NCBI RefSeq assembly: GCF_965213555.1
Contig: NZ_OZ243890.1
Span: 3,534,001-3,598,000 of the forward strand
Source: Acuticoccus sp965213555
Lineage (GTDB): Bacteria > Pseudomonadota > Alphaproteobacteria > Rhizobiales > Amorphaceae
DNA: 64,000 bases
Direction: 5' to 3'
The first letter of the stretch is position 1. Each line of letters starts with the position of its first letter. A program made the translations under genes and the position numbers. The notes beneath the pieces were generated by a model. It did no database searches and was not told the DNA's origin. It worked only from the letters and a program-made list of their open reading frames with translations. Shown piece by piece: positions 27,981-36,423 of this stretch.

Positions 27981-28848
27981 GCGTTTGACGGGGGACGACT
28001 GGGACGGCTGGTTCGTGGAGACCGTCAACGACGACGTCGGCTTCCGGCTGGCGCTGCGAGCGGAAGGCCCGATGCAGCGCGCGGGCAGTGCACAGGCCTT
28101 GTGTGTCTTCCGACACCGCCTCTTCGGACGCGTGCTGGCCCTCGACGGCGCGATCCAGCTCACCGAGCGTGACGAGTTCGTCTACCATGAGATGATGGCG
28201 CACGTGCCGATGATGGCGCACGGCGCAGCGGCGGATGTCCTCGTGATCGGCGGCGGCGACGGCGGCCTCGCCCGCGAGGTGCTCCGCCATCGCGTGGCTC
28301 GCCTGACGCTGGTCGAAATCGACCGGGAGGTGATCGACCTTGCGCTGTCGGAGCTCCCGCAGGTGCCGGCCGGCGCGTTCGACGACCCGCGTTTCGCCCT
28401 CGTCATCGGCGATGGGGCACGACATGTCGCCGCGACCGGCGAGCGTTACGACGTCGTGGTCGTCGATGCGCCCGATCCCGTCGGTGCCGGAGCAGCGCTG
28501 TTCACCGAGGAGTTCTACCATGGCTTGCGGCGCGTGCTGCGACCAGAGGGCGTCCTCGTCACGCAGTCTGGCGTGCCGTTCCTCACGCCCGACTGGTTCA
28601 CCGGCCACGCGCGGACGCTGCGGCGGGCCTTCCCGAACGCAACCTTCTTCCTCACGACCGTCCCGAGCTACACCGGCGGGCCGATGGCGCACGGCTTTGC
28701 GGCAGGGAGGGCCGCGACGGCCATCAGCGAGGAGGAGCTCGCACGCCGCCAAGCGGCATCTGGGATCGCGACGCGCTGCTGGTCCCCCGCCGTCCATCGC
28801 GCGGCGTTCGCATTGCCGCCCTACATCGCGGACCTTTGCTCGGGGTAA
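27970..28848 (+). CDS. speE: Spermidine synthase (polyamine aminopropyltransferase)
   Basis: A spermidine synthase of about 292 residues. It transfers the aminopropyl group from decarboxylated S-adenosylmethionine to putrescine. Conserved segments include L-A-L-D-G-A-I-Q-L-T-E-R-D-E-F and Y-H-E-M-M-A-H-V-P, the cofactor loop V-I-G-G-G-D-G-G and V-V-D-A-P-D-P-V-G with the catalytic Asp; the family more often has D-S. The gene overlaps speD, so the two enzymes are co-translated. GTG codons at 27964 and 27970 and a TTG at 27985 are all possible starts; I chose 27970. The divergent PadR/RND operon could in principle export polyamine-like compounds, but there is no direct evidence. Confidence 0.93.
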   Translation: MACERLTGDDWDGWFVETVNDDVGFRLALRAEGPMQRAGSAQALCVFRHRLFGRVLALDGAIQLTERDEFVYHEMMAHVPMMAHGAAADVLVIGGGDGGLAREVLRHRVARLTLVEIDREVIDLALSELPQVPAGAFDDPRFALVIGDGARHVAATGERYDVVVVDAPDPVGAGAALFTEEFYHGLRRVLRPEGVLVTQSGVPFLTPDWFTGHARTLRRAFPNATFFLTTVPSYTGGPMAHGFAAGRAATAISEEELARRQAASGIATRCWSPAVHRAAFALPPYIADLCSG

Positions 28849-29489
28849 AGACGGGTCAACCATGGCGGATCTCCGATCCGATCGGACCCCGTCGGCGAGC
28901 GACCTTGGGTGGGCGGCAGGAACCTCTCGATGCACGATAGGCGACATCCGGCCGCTGCGCCGACCGCCATCCGCGGCGGGCTCTGGCCGGACGATCACCG
29001 GCAAGCTCAGGACTGTCGGTCCTGCGCCGAGCCCCTGCCGATGGCAGGACCAAGGGCGCACGCTCCGTCCCCGCCGCGGCGCGACATCGAGCATATGGAC
29101 GGTCCCCGGAGACGAACGTCTTGGGGTCCGTGTCGCCCCGACGCCAGGCGAGGTTGCGTCTGGCCGGCTCGGCCTGACCGACGGCTCCGTGCCGGGGGCA
29201 ACTTGCCGCCCCGCGACACCAGGCGAAGCATGTTCCCGGTGAGCCGCCTGGTCGATCGGCAGTGCGATCTTCGGCAGTGCGATTAGATGAAGCACCTAGG
29301 TCGCCCGCCCGTCGAGCGGTCGCATGCCGTCTTCAACACGGCGCACGCGATCGTCGGAGGCCCCGTAGCCCCCCAACGGACGATCGCTCGGAACGAGGTC
29401 GCCGCGCGACGGATCACCGCCGTAAGGTCGCGACGACTGGCCGGCCATGCGCACGCAACCTCCGTTGCCCCCAAAGGGACGGCTTGACC
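28849..29489. other. Long non-coding stretch between speE and an ABC exporter gene
   Basis: Several overlapping open frames cross this 641-base region on both strands, but none gives a recognisable or compositionally convincing protein. It contains a short tandem duplication: TCGGCAGTGCGAT occurs at 29256-29268 and again at 29271-29283, a 15-base period. It may be the remains of a decayed gene. The promoter of the downstream exporter should lie here. Confidence 0.45.
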
Positions 29490-31481
29490 ATGGCGTGGGC
29501 GCACACACCTCTTGACAGGGAACCCGTCCCCCCTGCGACGCGCCCGGCTGACGCGCCCGCCCCATCGCGCGAAGGATCCTCCGTGCTTGATTTCGTGGAG
29601 CGCTCAGATCCGGGCACGCAGTTGCAACGCGAGCCGCTTGCTGCGCCATTCGCTCCTGCCGAGCGTTTGATCGACCCCTTTGCCGACAAGGGTCCGGCGA
29701 GCCGACCGCCCCGCGAGCTCGTGCCGTTCCTGCGCTGGGCCCTGGGTGGATCGCAGCTTGCCATCGCGCTGCTCGCCGTCTTCAGCCTGTCGTTCGGTGC
29801 GGCCGAGGCTGGTGTGTTCTACCTCATCGGCGGGCTGGTCGACCGGGCGGACGCCGCGGGACCGGCCGAACTGTTCGCCGCCGAGTGGCCGTGGCTCCTC
29901 GCCCTCCTCTGTGCCGTGGTCCTCGTTAAGCCGCTGACCCAGCTCGGGCAGAGCGCCGTCACCTCGCTGGCCATCGGCCCGGGGCTCAACCCGCAGACCA
30001 TATGGCGCCTGCACCGGTACACGCTCGGCCAGTCCATGGGCTTCTTCGAGGAGGACTTCACGGGCCGTATCGCCCAGAAGGAGACGCAGACGGCGATGGC
30101 GCTCACCACCGTCGTCATCGACACGCTGAGCGCGCTCGGGATGCTCGTCGCCTACCTCGTCGTCATGGCGACGCTCCTCGCCGCGGCCGATCCATGGCTC
30201 GCAGTCGCGGTGGCGATGTGGACGGGGACGTTCGTGCTGACCCTCGTCTGGGGGGTGCCTCGCATTCGGGCGCGGGCGAAGGTGCGGGCGGAGGCGCGTG
30301 CGAGGGTCACCGGGCAGCTCGTGGACAGCCTCAGCCACATCAAGACGGTCAAGCTCTTCGCCCACGCCAGGCACGAGGAGGACGCTGCGCGCACGGCCAT
30401 CGCGAGGTTCCGTGACGCGGGCCTTGCGTTCGGGCGCACCATGATGGCGATGCGTACGCTGCTCGCTGCGCTGAACGCGGTCGTAACCGTCGCCGTCATC
30501 GGCGGGGCGCTGTGGTTCTTCCATCGTGGCGAAGCGACGCTCGGCGTCATCGCGATGGCGTCGATGATGACGCTGCGGCTCACCCAGATGTCGAACTGGA
30601 TGGCGCAGTCGGCGCTGACGATCTTCGGCGAGCTCGGCACCATCGAGGACGGTGCGGCGACGCTCTCTCCGCAGCATGCGATTGTGGACCGCGATGGCGC
30701 GCGCGACCCAGTGGCCCCGCGCGGCGCGGTGCGCTTCGACGACGTGACCTTTCGCTACGGGCGGCCGAGCGGCGGCGTCGCCGGCCTCGAGCTTGCGATC
30801 GAGGCCGGCGAGAAGGTCGGCCTCGTGGGACGCTCGGGGGCCGGCAAGTCGACCGCGGTGGCGCTGCTCCTGCGGCTCTACGACGTGGAGGACGGGCGCA
30901 TCACGCTCGACGGGACGGACATCCGCGACCTGACGCAGGACGGGCTGCGACGGGCGGTGGCAACGGTCACCCAGGAGACCGCGATCTTCAACCGCTCGGC
31001 GCTCGACAACATCCTGTACGGCCGAACCGACGCCGGGCGTGACGCCGCGCTCGCCGCGGCGCAGCAGGCGCGGGCGCACGAGTTCATCACCGAACTCGCC
31101 GACGGCAAGGGGCGACGCGGCTACGACGCGCACCTTGGAGAGCGTGGCGTCAAGCTGTCGGGCGGACAGCGACAGCGCATCGCCCTCGCGCGAGCGATCC
31201 TGAAGGACGCGCCGGTGCTCGTGCTGGACGAGGCGACGAGCGCGCTCGACTCCGAGGTGGAGGCGGACATCCAGCACGCCCTCGTGGCGGCGATGGCCGG
31301 CAAGACGGTCATCGCCATCGCCCACCGCCTGTCGACCATCGCGGCGATGGATCGCATCGTGGTCGTCGAGGGAGGGCGTGTGGTGGAGAGCGGTCCGCAC
31401 CGGCGCCTCCTCGCCCGTGGCGGGATCTACGCCGACTTGTGGTCCCGTCAGTCCGGCGGGTTCCTTGAGGCGGCGGAGTAG
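29490..31481 (+). CDS. ABC exporter, fused membrane and ATPase domains
   Basis: A 663-residue half-transporter of the lipid/drug/peptide exporter type. After an 80-residue proline-rich cytoplasmic N terminus there are six predicted helices (about 85-385) and then a complete ATPase. Its motifs are Walker A G-R-S-G-A-G-K-S-T at 447-455, signature L-S-G-G-Q from 556, Walker B V-L-V-L-D-E at 576-581 and switch His in A-I-A-H-R. It probably works as a homodimer; substrate unknown. The ATG at 29490 is preferred because upstream in-frame sequence is non-coding in character. The last codons and stop lie in the first unit of a 23-base tandem duplication, so an earlier longer or shorter C terminus is possible. 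Confidence 0.88.
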   Translation: MAWAHTPLDREPVPPATRPADAPAPSREGSSVLDFVERSDPGTQLQREPLAAPFAPAERLIDPFADKGPASRPPRELVPFLRWALGGSQLAIALLAVFSLSFGAAEAGVFYLIGGLVDRADAAGPAELFAAEWPWLLALLCAVVLVKPLTQLGQSAVTSLAIGPGLNPQTIWRLHRYTLGQSMGFFEEDFTGRIAQKETQTAMALTTVVIDTLSALGMLVAYLVVMATLLAAADPWLAVAVAMWTGTFVLTLVWGVPRIRARAKVRAEARARVTGQLVDSLSHIKTVKLFAHARHEEDAARTAIARFRDAGLAFGRTMMAMRTLLAALNAVVTVAVIGGALWFFHRGEATLGVIAMASMMTLRLTQMSNWMAQSALTIFGELGTIEDGAATLSPQHAIVDRDGARDPVAPRGAVRFDDVTFRYGRPSGGVAGLELAIEAGEKVGLVGRSGAGKSTAVALLLRLYDVEDGRITLDGTDIRDLTQDGLRRAVATVTQETAIFNRSALDNILYGRTDAGRDAALAAAQQARAHEFITELADGKGRRGYDAHLGERGVKLSGGQRQRIALARAILKDAPVLVLDEATSALDSEVEADIQHALVAAMAGKTVIAIAHRLSTIAAMDRIVVVEGGRVVESGPHRRLLARGGIYADLWSRQSGGFLEAAE

Positions 31482-31503
31482 GGTTCCTGGAGGCGGCGGA
31501 GTA
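31458..31503. repeat. 23-base tandem duplication across a stop codon
   Basis: Two head-to-tail 23-base units (31458-31480 and 31481-31503) differ at one position. Each begins GGGTTCCT and ends GGCGGCGGAGTA. The first contains the last codons (G-F-L-E-A-A-E) of the ABC exporter; the TAG stop straddles the unit boundary. A recent slippage duplication is the simplest explanation. Confidence 0.9.
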
Positions 31504-31525
31504 GGGTCTCGTTCGGCCCGTCGCG

Positions 31526-32332
31526 TCAGGCGGCGGCCGAGCGCTGCCCCCTCGTCCCGCGGACCGTCGGCAGGAGGGCCGGCGCCGCGCCAAGGCTCAC
31601 CTCGGCCAGCCGCTCGAAGGCGGGGCGGGCGAAGTAGAACCCTTGGAACAGGTCGATGTCCATGCCGATGAGGACCTCGAGCTCCGCCACGGTCTCGATG
31701 CCCTCGGCGACCAGCGTGATGTCCATGTCCTGCGCGGCGCGGCAGATGCCGCCCACGATGGCCTGACGCACCCGGTCCGTCTCGATGGCGCGCACGAGCT
31801 CGCGGTCGATCTTGATGATTTGAGGAACGAACTCGGCGAGGAAGCCGAGCCCGGCGAAGCCGGCGCCGAAGTCGTCGATCGCGGTCATGAAGCCGAACGA
31901 GGAGTAGTGCGTCGCGATGCGGCGCAGCTGCGCGACGTCGTTCACCTTCTCGTGCTCGGTGAACTCGAACATCAGCCGGTCCAGCGGGAAGGCGTTCTCC
32001 TTCGCCGCCCGCAGCGTGGTGCGCAGGCAACGCACGGGGTCGTAAACCGCGTTCGGCATGATGTTGATGGACAGGCGCGACCCGTCGTCCACGAACAGGC
32101 GCGCGGCGGCCTCGATGGCCTTGACCCGAGCCGTCTGATCGAACTGGTAGCGGTTCGCGTCGGTGAGGTTCGCCAGCACGGTCCCCGCGCCGGAGCCGTC
32201 GACCCCACGGCACAGCGCTTCGTGCGCGAAGATCGCGCCGGTGCGTACGTTGACGATCGGCTGGAAGGCGAACGTGAAGTCGAAGCCCAGCGGCGTGCCG
32301 GGCTGGCAGTTCTGACAGTGATCCCGTGGCAT
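31526..32332 (-). CDS. EAL-domain cyclic-di-GMP phosphodiesterase
   Basis: A 268-residue protein that is essentially a stand-alone EAL domain. Predicted catalytic and metal-binding motifs are all present: E-A-L-C-R at 38-42, S-I-N-I-M-P-N, F-E-F-T-E-H-E, I-D-D-F-G-A-G, K-I-D-R-E-L, A-E-G-I-E-T and the final Q-G-F-Y-F-A-R-P. It is therefore likely active in hydrolysing cyclic di-GMP to pGpG. A short N-terminal H-C-Q-N-C motif (residues 5-9) could bind metal or sense redox. The ATG at 32332 has AAAGG upstream; a longer GTG start at 32440 is possible. It may be the last gene of the lipoprotein-meaB-EAL set. Confidence 0.92.
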   Translation of the reverse strand: MPRDHCQNCQPGTPLGFDFTFAFQPIVNVRTGAIFAHEALCRGVDGSGAGTVLANLTDANRYQFDQTARVKAIEAAARLFVDDGSRLSINIMPNAVYDPVRCLRTTLRAAKENAFPLDRLMFEFTEHEKVNDVAQLRRIATHYSSFGFMTAIDDFGAGFAGLGFLAEFVPQIIKIDRELVRAIETDRVRQAIVGGICRAAQDMDITLVAEGIETVAELEVLIGMDIDLFQGFYFARPAFERLAEVSLGAAPALLPTVRGTRGQRSAAA

Positions 32333-32446
32333 GGAACGGACCTTTCGCGGCAGACGGAGCCTTATACCATCGCGCGACAGATGCAGCCGCGACGCTGGCT
32401 TGCCACGCCAGCGCCGCGCAAGCCGTAGAACCAGCTTCACAGCAGC

Positions 32447-33433
32447 TTAGTGTGCCTCTACGGCGTCGTCCTTCGCGAGGCGGGCAAGGATCGAGGCAGC
32501 CGCAGCGCTCGGCGCGAGGCGGCCGTCACGGACCGCCTCGGTCGCCACGACGAGCGCCCCTCCCGCCCGTTCGGCGAGGAAGGCGTTGAGCCCATCGGCG
32601 ATCATGTCGCGCATCCACACGACGTTCTGCGACCGCCTGCGCTCGCAGAGGCGGCCTGTCTCCTCAAGACCCGCGCGATGACGCACCACGGCCTGCCACA
32701 GGGCGTCGAGCCGCTCTCCGGTGCGGGCCGACACCGTCATGACCTCGGGTGGCACCTCGGATGCGAGGATCTTGACCGCGGAGAGAAGCTCGGCGGCGGC
32801 GCGGCGGGCCGCGGGGAGGGCGTCGCCGTCCGCCTTGTTGACGACGATGATGTCCGCCTGCTCGACGAGGCCCTTCTTGATCCCCTGCAACTCGTCCCCG
32901 GCGCCCGGGAGCATCAGCGCCACGAAGGTGTCCACCATGTCGGCCACCGCGAGCTCGGACTGACCGACGCCGACGGTCTCCACGACGACGACGGTGAAGC
33001 CTGCCGCCTCCACGAGGAGCATCGCCTCGCGGGTACGCGCTGCGACGCCGCCCAGCGACCCGGCGGACGGGGAGGGACGGATGAACGCCTGCTGACTGGC
33101 CGCCAGCGTCCCCATGCGGGTCTTGTCGCCCAGGATCGCCCCTCCGGTGCGCGTCGAGGACGGGTCGACGGCGAGGACCGCGACGCGCTCCCCCGACGTG
33201 ACGAGGGACTGGCCCAGCGCGTCGATCAGCGTGGACTTGCCGACCCCGGGGGCTCCCGTGATGCCGACGCGGACCGCGCGACCGGTGCGCGGCAGGAGCT
33301 CCTGCACGAGCGCCGCCGCGTCGGCGCGATGGGCCGGGCGACGGGACTCCACCAGCGTGATGGCCCGCGCCAGCGCCGCCCGCTCGCCGTCCGCGATGCG
33401 GCGCGCGAGCTCGGTCAGGCGTTCGGCCGCCAC
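32447..33433 (-). CDS. meaB: MeaB/ArgK-family GTPase, methylmalonyl-CoA mutase chaperone
   Basis: A 328-residue P-loop GTPase that loads and protects adenosylcobalamin in methylmalonyl-CoA mutase. The N-terminal A-R-A-I-T-L-V-E-S motif (23-31) and the P-loop G-I-T-G-A-P-G-V-G-K-S-T (57-68) are typical. Further motifs are A-V-D-P-S-S-T-R-T-G-G-A-I-L-G-D-K-T-R-M, V-E-T-V-G-V-G-Q-S-E and the base-recognition V-N-K-A-D. The GTG at 33433 gives the usual short N-terminal helix; a longer in-frame start at 33571 would run through the upstream lipoprotein gene. The mutase subunits lie 3.5 kb away on the same strand, with the IlvD-like gene between on the other strand. Confidence 0.95.
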   Translation of the reverse strand: MAAERLTELARRIADGERAALARAITLVESRRPAHRADAAALVQELLPRTGRAVRVGITGAPGVGKSTLIDALGQSLVTSGERVAVLAVDPSSTRTGGAILGDKTRMGTLAASQQAFIRPSPSAGSLGGVAARTREAMLLVEAAGFTVVVVETVGVGQSELAVADMVDTFVALMLPGAGDELQGIKKGLVEQADIIVVNKADGDALPAARRAAAELLSAVKILASEVPPEVMTVSARTGERLDALWQAVVRHRAGLEETGRLCERRRSQNVVWMRDMIADGLNAFLAERAGGALVVATEAVRDGRLAPSAAAASILARLAKDDAVEAH

Positions 33434-33984
33434 ACGATGCGCTGAAGCTCGGCCCTCTCGAGGTCCTCCGCGGACGCGAGGCGGTCGAACGGTCCGTCGT
33501 ATTGCGGGATCGCGAAGACGAGCTCGATGTTCTTCGAGCCGCGCGCTCGACACACCGCCATCCCGCGCCACAGCCGTCGCCCGTTGCGGCAGTCCCTTCG
33601 CCCCACTCCCGCTTGGCGCATTGTCATGCCGATCCGCTCCCCGTTCGGTCCAGCAAGGTGCTGCGCGACCCCGTGCATCTCAGCCACCGTGCCGTCGCGT
33701 CCCTCGAAGAACTGCACCGCTTGAACCTCGCCCACGAACGCGGCGTGCGTCCAAGCCGTCGCGTCCTCTTTCGCAGTCTCGATGGAACGCACCTCGGCGC
33801 CCGGCGCAACCCCCGCCAACGCCGCCCCGCGGTAGGGCGTGCCATGGGCGACCTCACCCACCCCGTCATCGGTCATGACGAGCCAGGTCGTGACGGAGAC
33901 GCGATCCTCACTCGGCGGCTCGACGGCGCCGCTCCCACACGAGGCGAGGGCAAGCGAGAGGAGGAGGACGGTGAGGCGGGCCAT
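33415..33984 (-). CDS. Hypothetical lipoprotein
   Basis: A 189-residue predicted lipoprotein I cannot assign to a family. The start at 33984 gives a signal peptide M-A-R-L-T-V-L-L-L-S with lipobox L-A-S-C and acylated Cys at 16. The mature part has alternating short hydrophobic strands (G-T-P-Y-R-G-A-A-L-A-G, A-F-V-G-E-V-Q-A-V-Q-F-F) and ends in L-Q-R-I-V-W-R-P-N-A. Two Cys residues near 127 and 140 could form a disulfide. Its 3' end overlaps the start of meaB by 19 bases, implying co-transcription, though no functional link is obvious. Confidence 0.72.
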   Translation of the reverse strand: MARLTVLLLSLALASCGSGAVEPPSEDRVSVTTWLVMTDDGVGEVAHGTPYRGAALAGVAPGAEVRSIETAKEDATAWTHAAFVGEVQAVQFFEGRDGTVAEMHGVAQHLAGPNGERIGMTMRQAGVGRRDCRNGRRLWRGMAVCRARGSKNIELVFAIPQYDGPFDRLASAEDLERAELQRIVWRPNA

Positions 33985-34153
33985 GGGGTTCCGGACGCCG
34001 GTGCTTGCTTGGGCGCGAGCCATGGGGCACGGCACCCCTCAACGGCGGGACAAGGCGATCGCGGCAATTGTTTCGAGCGGGTCCGGACGCCGAAGCCGTG
34101 CAACGATCTCAGATGCTCGGGGATTGTTTGCCGACAACCGAAGGAGGCTCGTG

Positions 34154-34360
34154 ATGAGCTCGAACAAGCATCAGGTGACGCCGAAGGATGCGCCGCGGGA
34201 CGACCTGGAGGACAACCCTGGCATCGGCGGCTCCAAGGGAGCGACCGGCGAGGACGTCAACGACATCGAGGGGGACAACACCGTCGAGGGCGACGTCATG
34301 AACGACGTGACACGTACCGGCGCCGTCGACCCCAAGCAGCGTGGCCGCACGTCCCGCTGA
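34154..34360 (+). CDS. Small acidic hydrophilic protein
   Basis: A 68-residue protein starting at an ATG 6 bases after a strong AAGGAGG (34141-34147). It has no hydrophobic segment and is rich in Asp, Gly, Asn and Thr, with D-D-L-E-D-N-P-G-I-G-G-S-K-G-A in the middle and V-D-P-K-Q-R-G-R-T-S-R at the end. Such a composition suggests an intrinsically disordered stress-related protein. It resembles small conserved hypothetical proteins I associate with Hyphomicrobiales, but I cannot name a family. It stands alone between the divergent lipoprotein gene and the dehydratase gene. Confidence 0.72.
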   Translation: MSSNKHQVTPKDAPRDDLEDNPGIGGSKGATGEDVNDIEGDNTVEGDVMNDVTRTGAVDPKQRGRTSR

Positions 34361-34635
34361 GGCGACAAGTGTCGGTGCGGCGGATGATGCTTGAAGGGGA
34401 GCGATCGGATCGGGCGAAAGCCGCTCGTCCCCATCCCGTCGACGGACGTCGCTCGCAGGACGTGGTGCTGCATGGCCGCCGACGTCTGCTCCAGCCGTCC
34501 CGCGTCCTCGTCCAAGCGACGGCGCTAGCCGGCTTGGCGACCGGGTACGGCACGGTTTGGTCGCGGGGGCGACGTCACGCGCTGCAGGGCCTCCCGAAAG
34601 GTTGCTAAGGTCGCGGCAACGGGAGGCGCGACACC

Positions 34636-36423
34636 ATGGACGACGACGTGAACGGCTCGAACGACGGCGCGCGGGGCATGCGGCAAGGCCTTGCGCAGTA
34701 CGGCGACGCAGGCTTTTCGCTTTTCCTGCGCAAGGCCTTCATCAAGGCGATGGGCTACTCGGACGCGGCGCTCGAGCGGCCCATCATCGGCATCACCGAC
34801 ACCTTCTCCGGCTACAACGCGTGTCACCGGACCGTGCCGGACCTCGTCGCGGCGATCTCGCGCGGCGTGATGCTCGCTGGCGGCTTGCCGGTCCCGTTCC
34901 CGATAACCTCGATCCACGAGTCGTTCTCCCATCCGACGTCGATGTTCCTGCGCAACCTCATGGCGATGGACGCGGAGGAGTTGGTTCGCGCGCAGCCGAT
35001 GGACGCGGTGGTCCTGATCGGCGGGTGCGACAAGACCGTCCCGGCGCTCCTGATGGCTGCGGCGAGCGCCGACGTGCCGGCCATCCTGACGGTGACGGGG
35101 CCGATGATGACCGGCAGCCACCGCGGCGAGCGGCTCGGCGCGTGCACCGATTGCCGGCGGCTGTGGGCGCAGCATCGCGCAGGCAACCTCGACGAAGCTG
35201 AGATCGACGCGGTCTCGGGCGCCCTCGCACCGGGTCCTGGCACCTGCATGGTCATGGGCACCGCGAGCACGATGGCGCTGTGCGCGGAGGCGCTCGGCAT
35301 GATGCTGCCCGGCGGCGCGGCGATCCCGGCCGTCCACGCGGACCGGCTGCGTCATGCCGAGGCGACGGGCGCGCGGGCGGTCTCGCTGGCCGCGGAGGAG
35401 CTGCGACCGACGGCGGTCATGACTGAGCGCGCGTTGGAGAACGCGATGCGGGTGCTCCAAGCCGTGGGCGGGTCGACGAACGCCGTCGTCCACCTTGCGG
35501 CGGTGGCTGGGCGGCTCGGCCACCCCTTCGACCTCAGCGTGGTCGACCGCCTCGGTGGGGAGACGCCGGTGCTCGTCGACCTCAAGCCCAGCGGCAAGCA
35601 CTACATGGAGGACCTGTTCCGCGCCGGCGGCCTGGCGCCGGTCCTGCGCGAGTTGTCCGACACCCTCCACCTCGACTGCCTGACGGTGACCGGCCGGACG
35701 CTGGGCGAAGAGCTTGCCGACGCGCCCGACCCGTGGCCGCAGGACGTCGTGCGGTCCGCAGCCGATCCGATCCATCGAGGCGGCGGCATCCGCGCATTGT
35801 TCGGCAACCTCGCGCCGAACGGCGCGATCCTCAAGCAGGCGGCGGCCAGTGCGGAGCTGTTGGTCCACGAGGGGCGTGCGGTCGTGTTCGCCTCGCTGGA
35901 GGACATGGCAGCTCGCATCGACGATCCCGACCTCGACGTCGCCGCCGCCGACGTCCTCGTCCTGCAGAACGCTGGGCCGAAGGGCGGGCCGGGAATGCCG
36001 GAGGCCGGTGCGCTGCCGATCCCGAGGAGGCTCGCCGCCGCGGGGGTGCGCGACATGGTGCGCATCTCCGACGCGCGCATGTCCGGTACGGCGTTCGGGA
36101 CCATCGTGCTGCACGTCTCTCCCGAGGCGGCGGAGGGCGGTCCGTTGGCGCTGGTGCGCACCGGCGACCGGATCAGCCTCGATGCCCATCAAGGGCGGCT
36201 CGACCTGTTGGTCGACGATGCGGAGCTTGCGCGCCGCCGCGCCGAGTGGCGCCCCCCGCAGCACGCTCGCGCCGAGCGGGGCTACGCCAAGCTGTACTTC
36301 GAGGAGGTGCTGCAGGCCGAGGACGGATGCGACTTCGACTTCCTAAGGAAGACCTCGCGTCGCTCCGGCGAGCCCGCCGATGCCGAGGTACCTGCCTCCG
36401 CCACCGTCCGGCTCGGTCGTTGA
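34636..36423 (+). CDS. IlvD/Edd-family dehydratase, probably for a sugar acid
   Basis: A 595-residue Fe-S dehydratase of the IlvD/Edd family. The three cluster cysteines appear in Y-N-A-C-H (Cys63), G-G-C-D-K-T (Cys131) and G-T-C-M-V-M-G-T-A-S-T-M (Cys204). The last motif, with M-G-T-A-S-T-M, is closer to sugar-acid dehydratases such as L-arabonate dehydratase than to dihydroxy-acid dehydratase IlvD, which usually has Y-T-A-N-T-M there. It would dehydrate an aldonic acid to a 2-keto-3-deoxy acid. GGGAGG precedes the ATG at 34636. The gene is isolated from any sugar pathway in this window, and its 3' end overlaps the frameshifted tail of cdd on the other strand. Confidence 0.85.
   Translation: MDDDVNGSNDGARGMRQGLAQYGDAGFSLFLRKAFIKAMGYSDAALERPIIGITDTFSGYNACHRTVPDLVAAISRGVMLAGGLPVPFPITSIHESFSHPTSMFLRNLMAMDAEELVRAQPMDAVVLIGGCDKTVPALLMAAASADVPAILTVTGPMMTGSHRGERLGACTDCRRLWAQHRAGNLDEAEIDAVSGALAPGPGTCMVMGTASTMALCAEALGMMLPGGAAIPAVHADRLRHAEATGARAVSLAAEELRPTAVMTERALENAMRVLQAVGGSTNAVVHLAAVAGRLGHPFDLSVVDRLGGETPVLVDLKPSGKHYMEDLFRAGGLAPVLRELSDTLHLDCLTVTGRTLGEELADAPDPWPQDVVRSAADPIHRGGGIRALFGNLAPNGAILKQAAASAELLVHEGRAVVFASLEDMAARIDDPDLDVAAADVLVLQNAGPKGGPGMPEAGALPIPRRLAAAGVRDMVRISDARMSGTAFGTIVLHVSPEAAEGGPLALVRTGDRISLDAHQGRLDLLVDDAELARRRAEWRPPQHARAERGYAKLYFEEVLQAEDGCDFDFLRKTSRRSGEPADAEVPASATVRLGR

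Noticed and set aside
29008..29025. Short inverted repeat AGGAC-GTCCT in the gap after speE
   Set aside because: Only five base pairs with no T-run or promoter context; expected by chance in this composition.
28909..29286. A 125-codon plus-strand frame in the gap after speE
   Set aside because: Composition is Arg/Pro/Asp noise with no ribosome binding site or family resemblance.
29604..32213. Open frame of 869 codons antisense to the ABC exporter and EAL genes
   Set aside because: Same kind of GC-driven antisense frame; no recognisable motif and it conflicts with two well-supported genes.
33839..34153. N-terminal extension of the small acidic protein
   Set aside because: The upstream part lies opposite the lipoprotein gene, and a perfect AAGGAGG marks the internal start at 34154.
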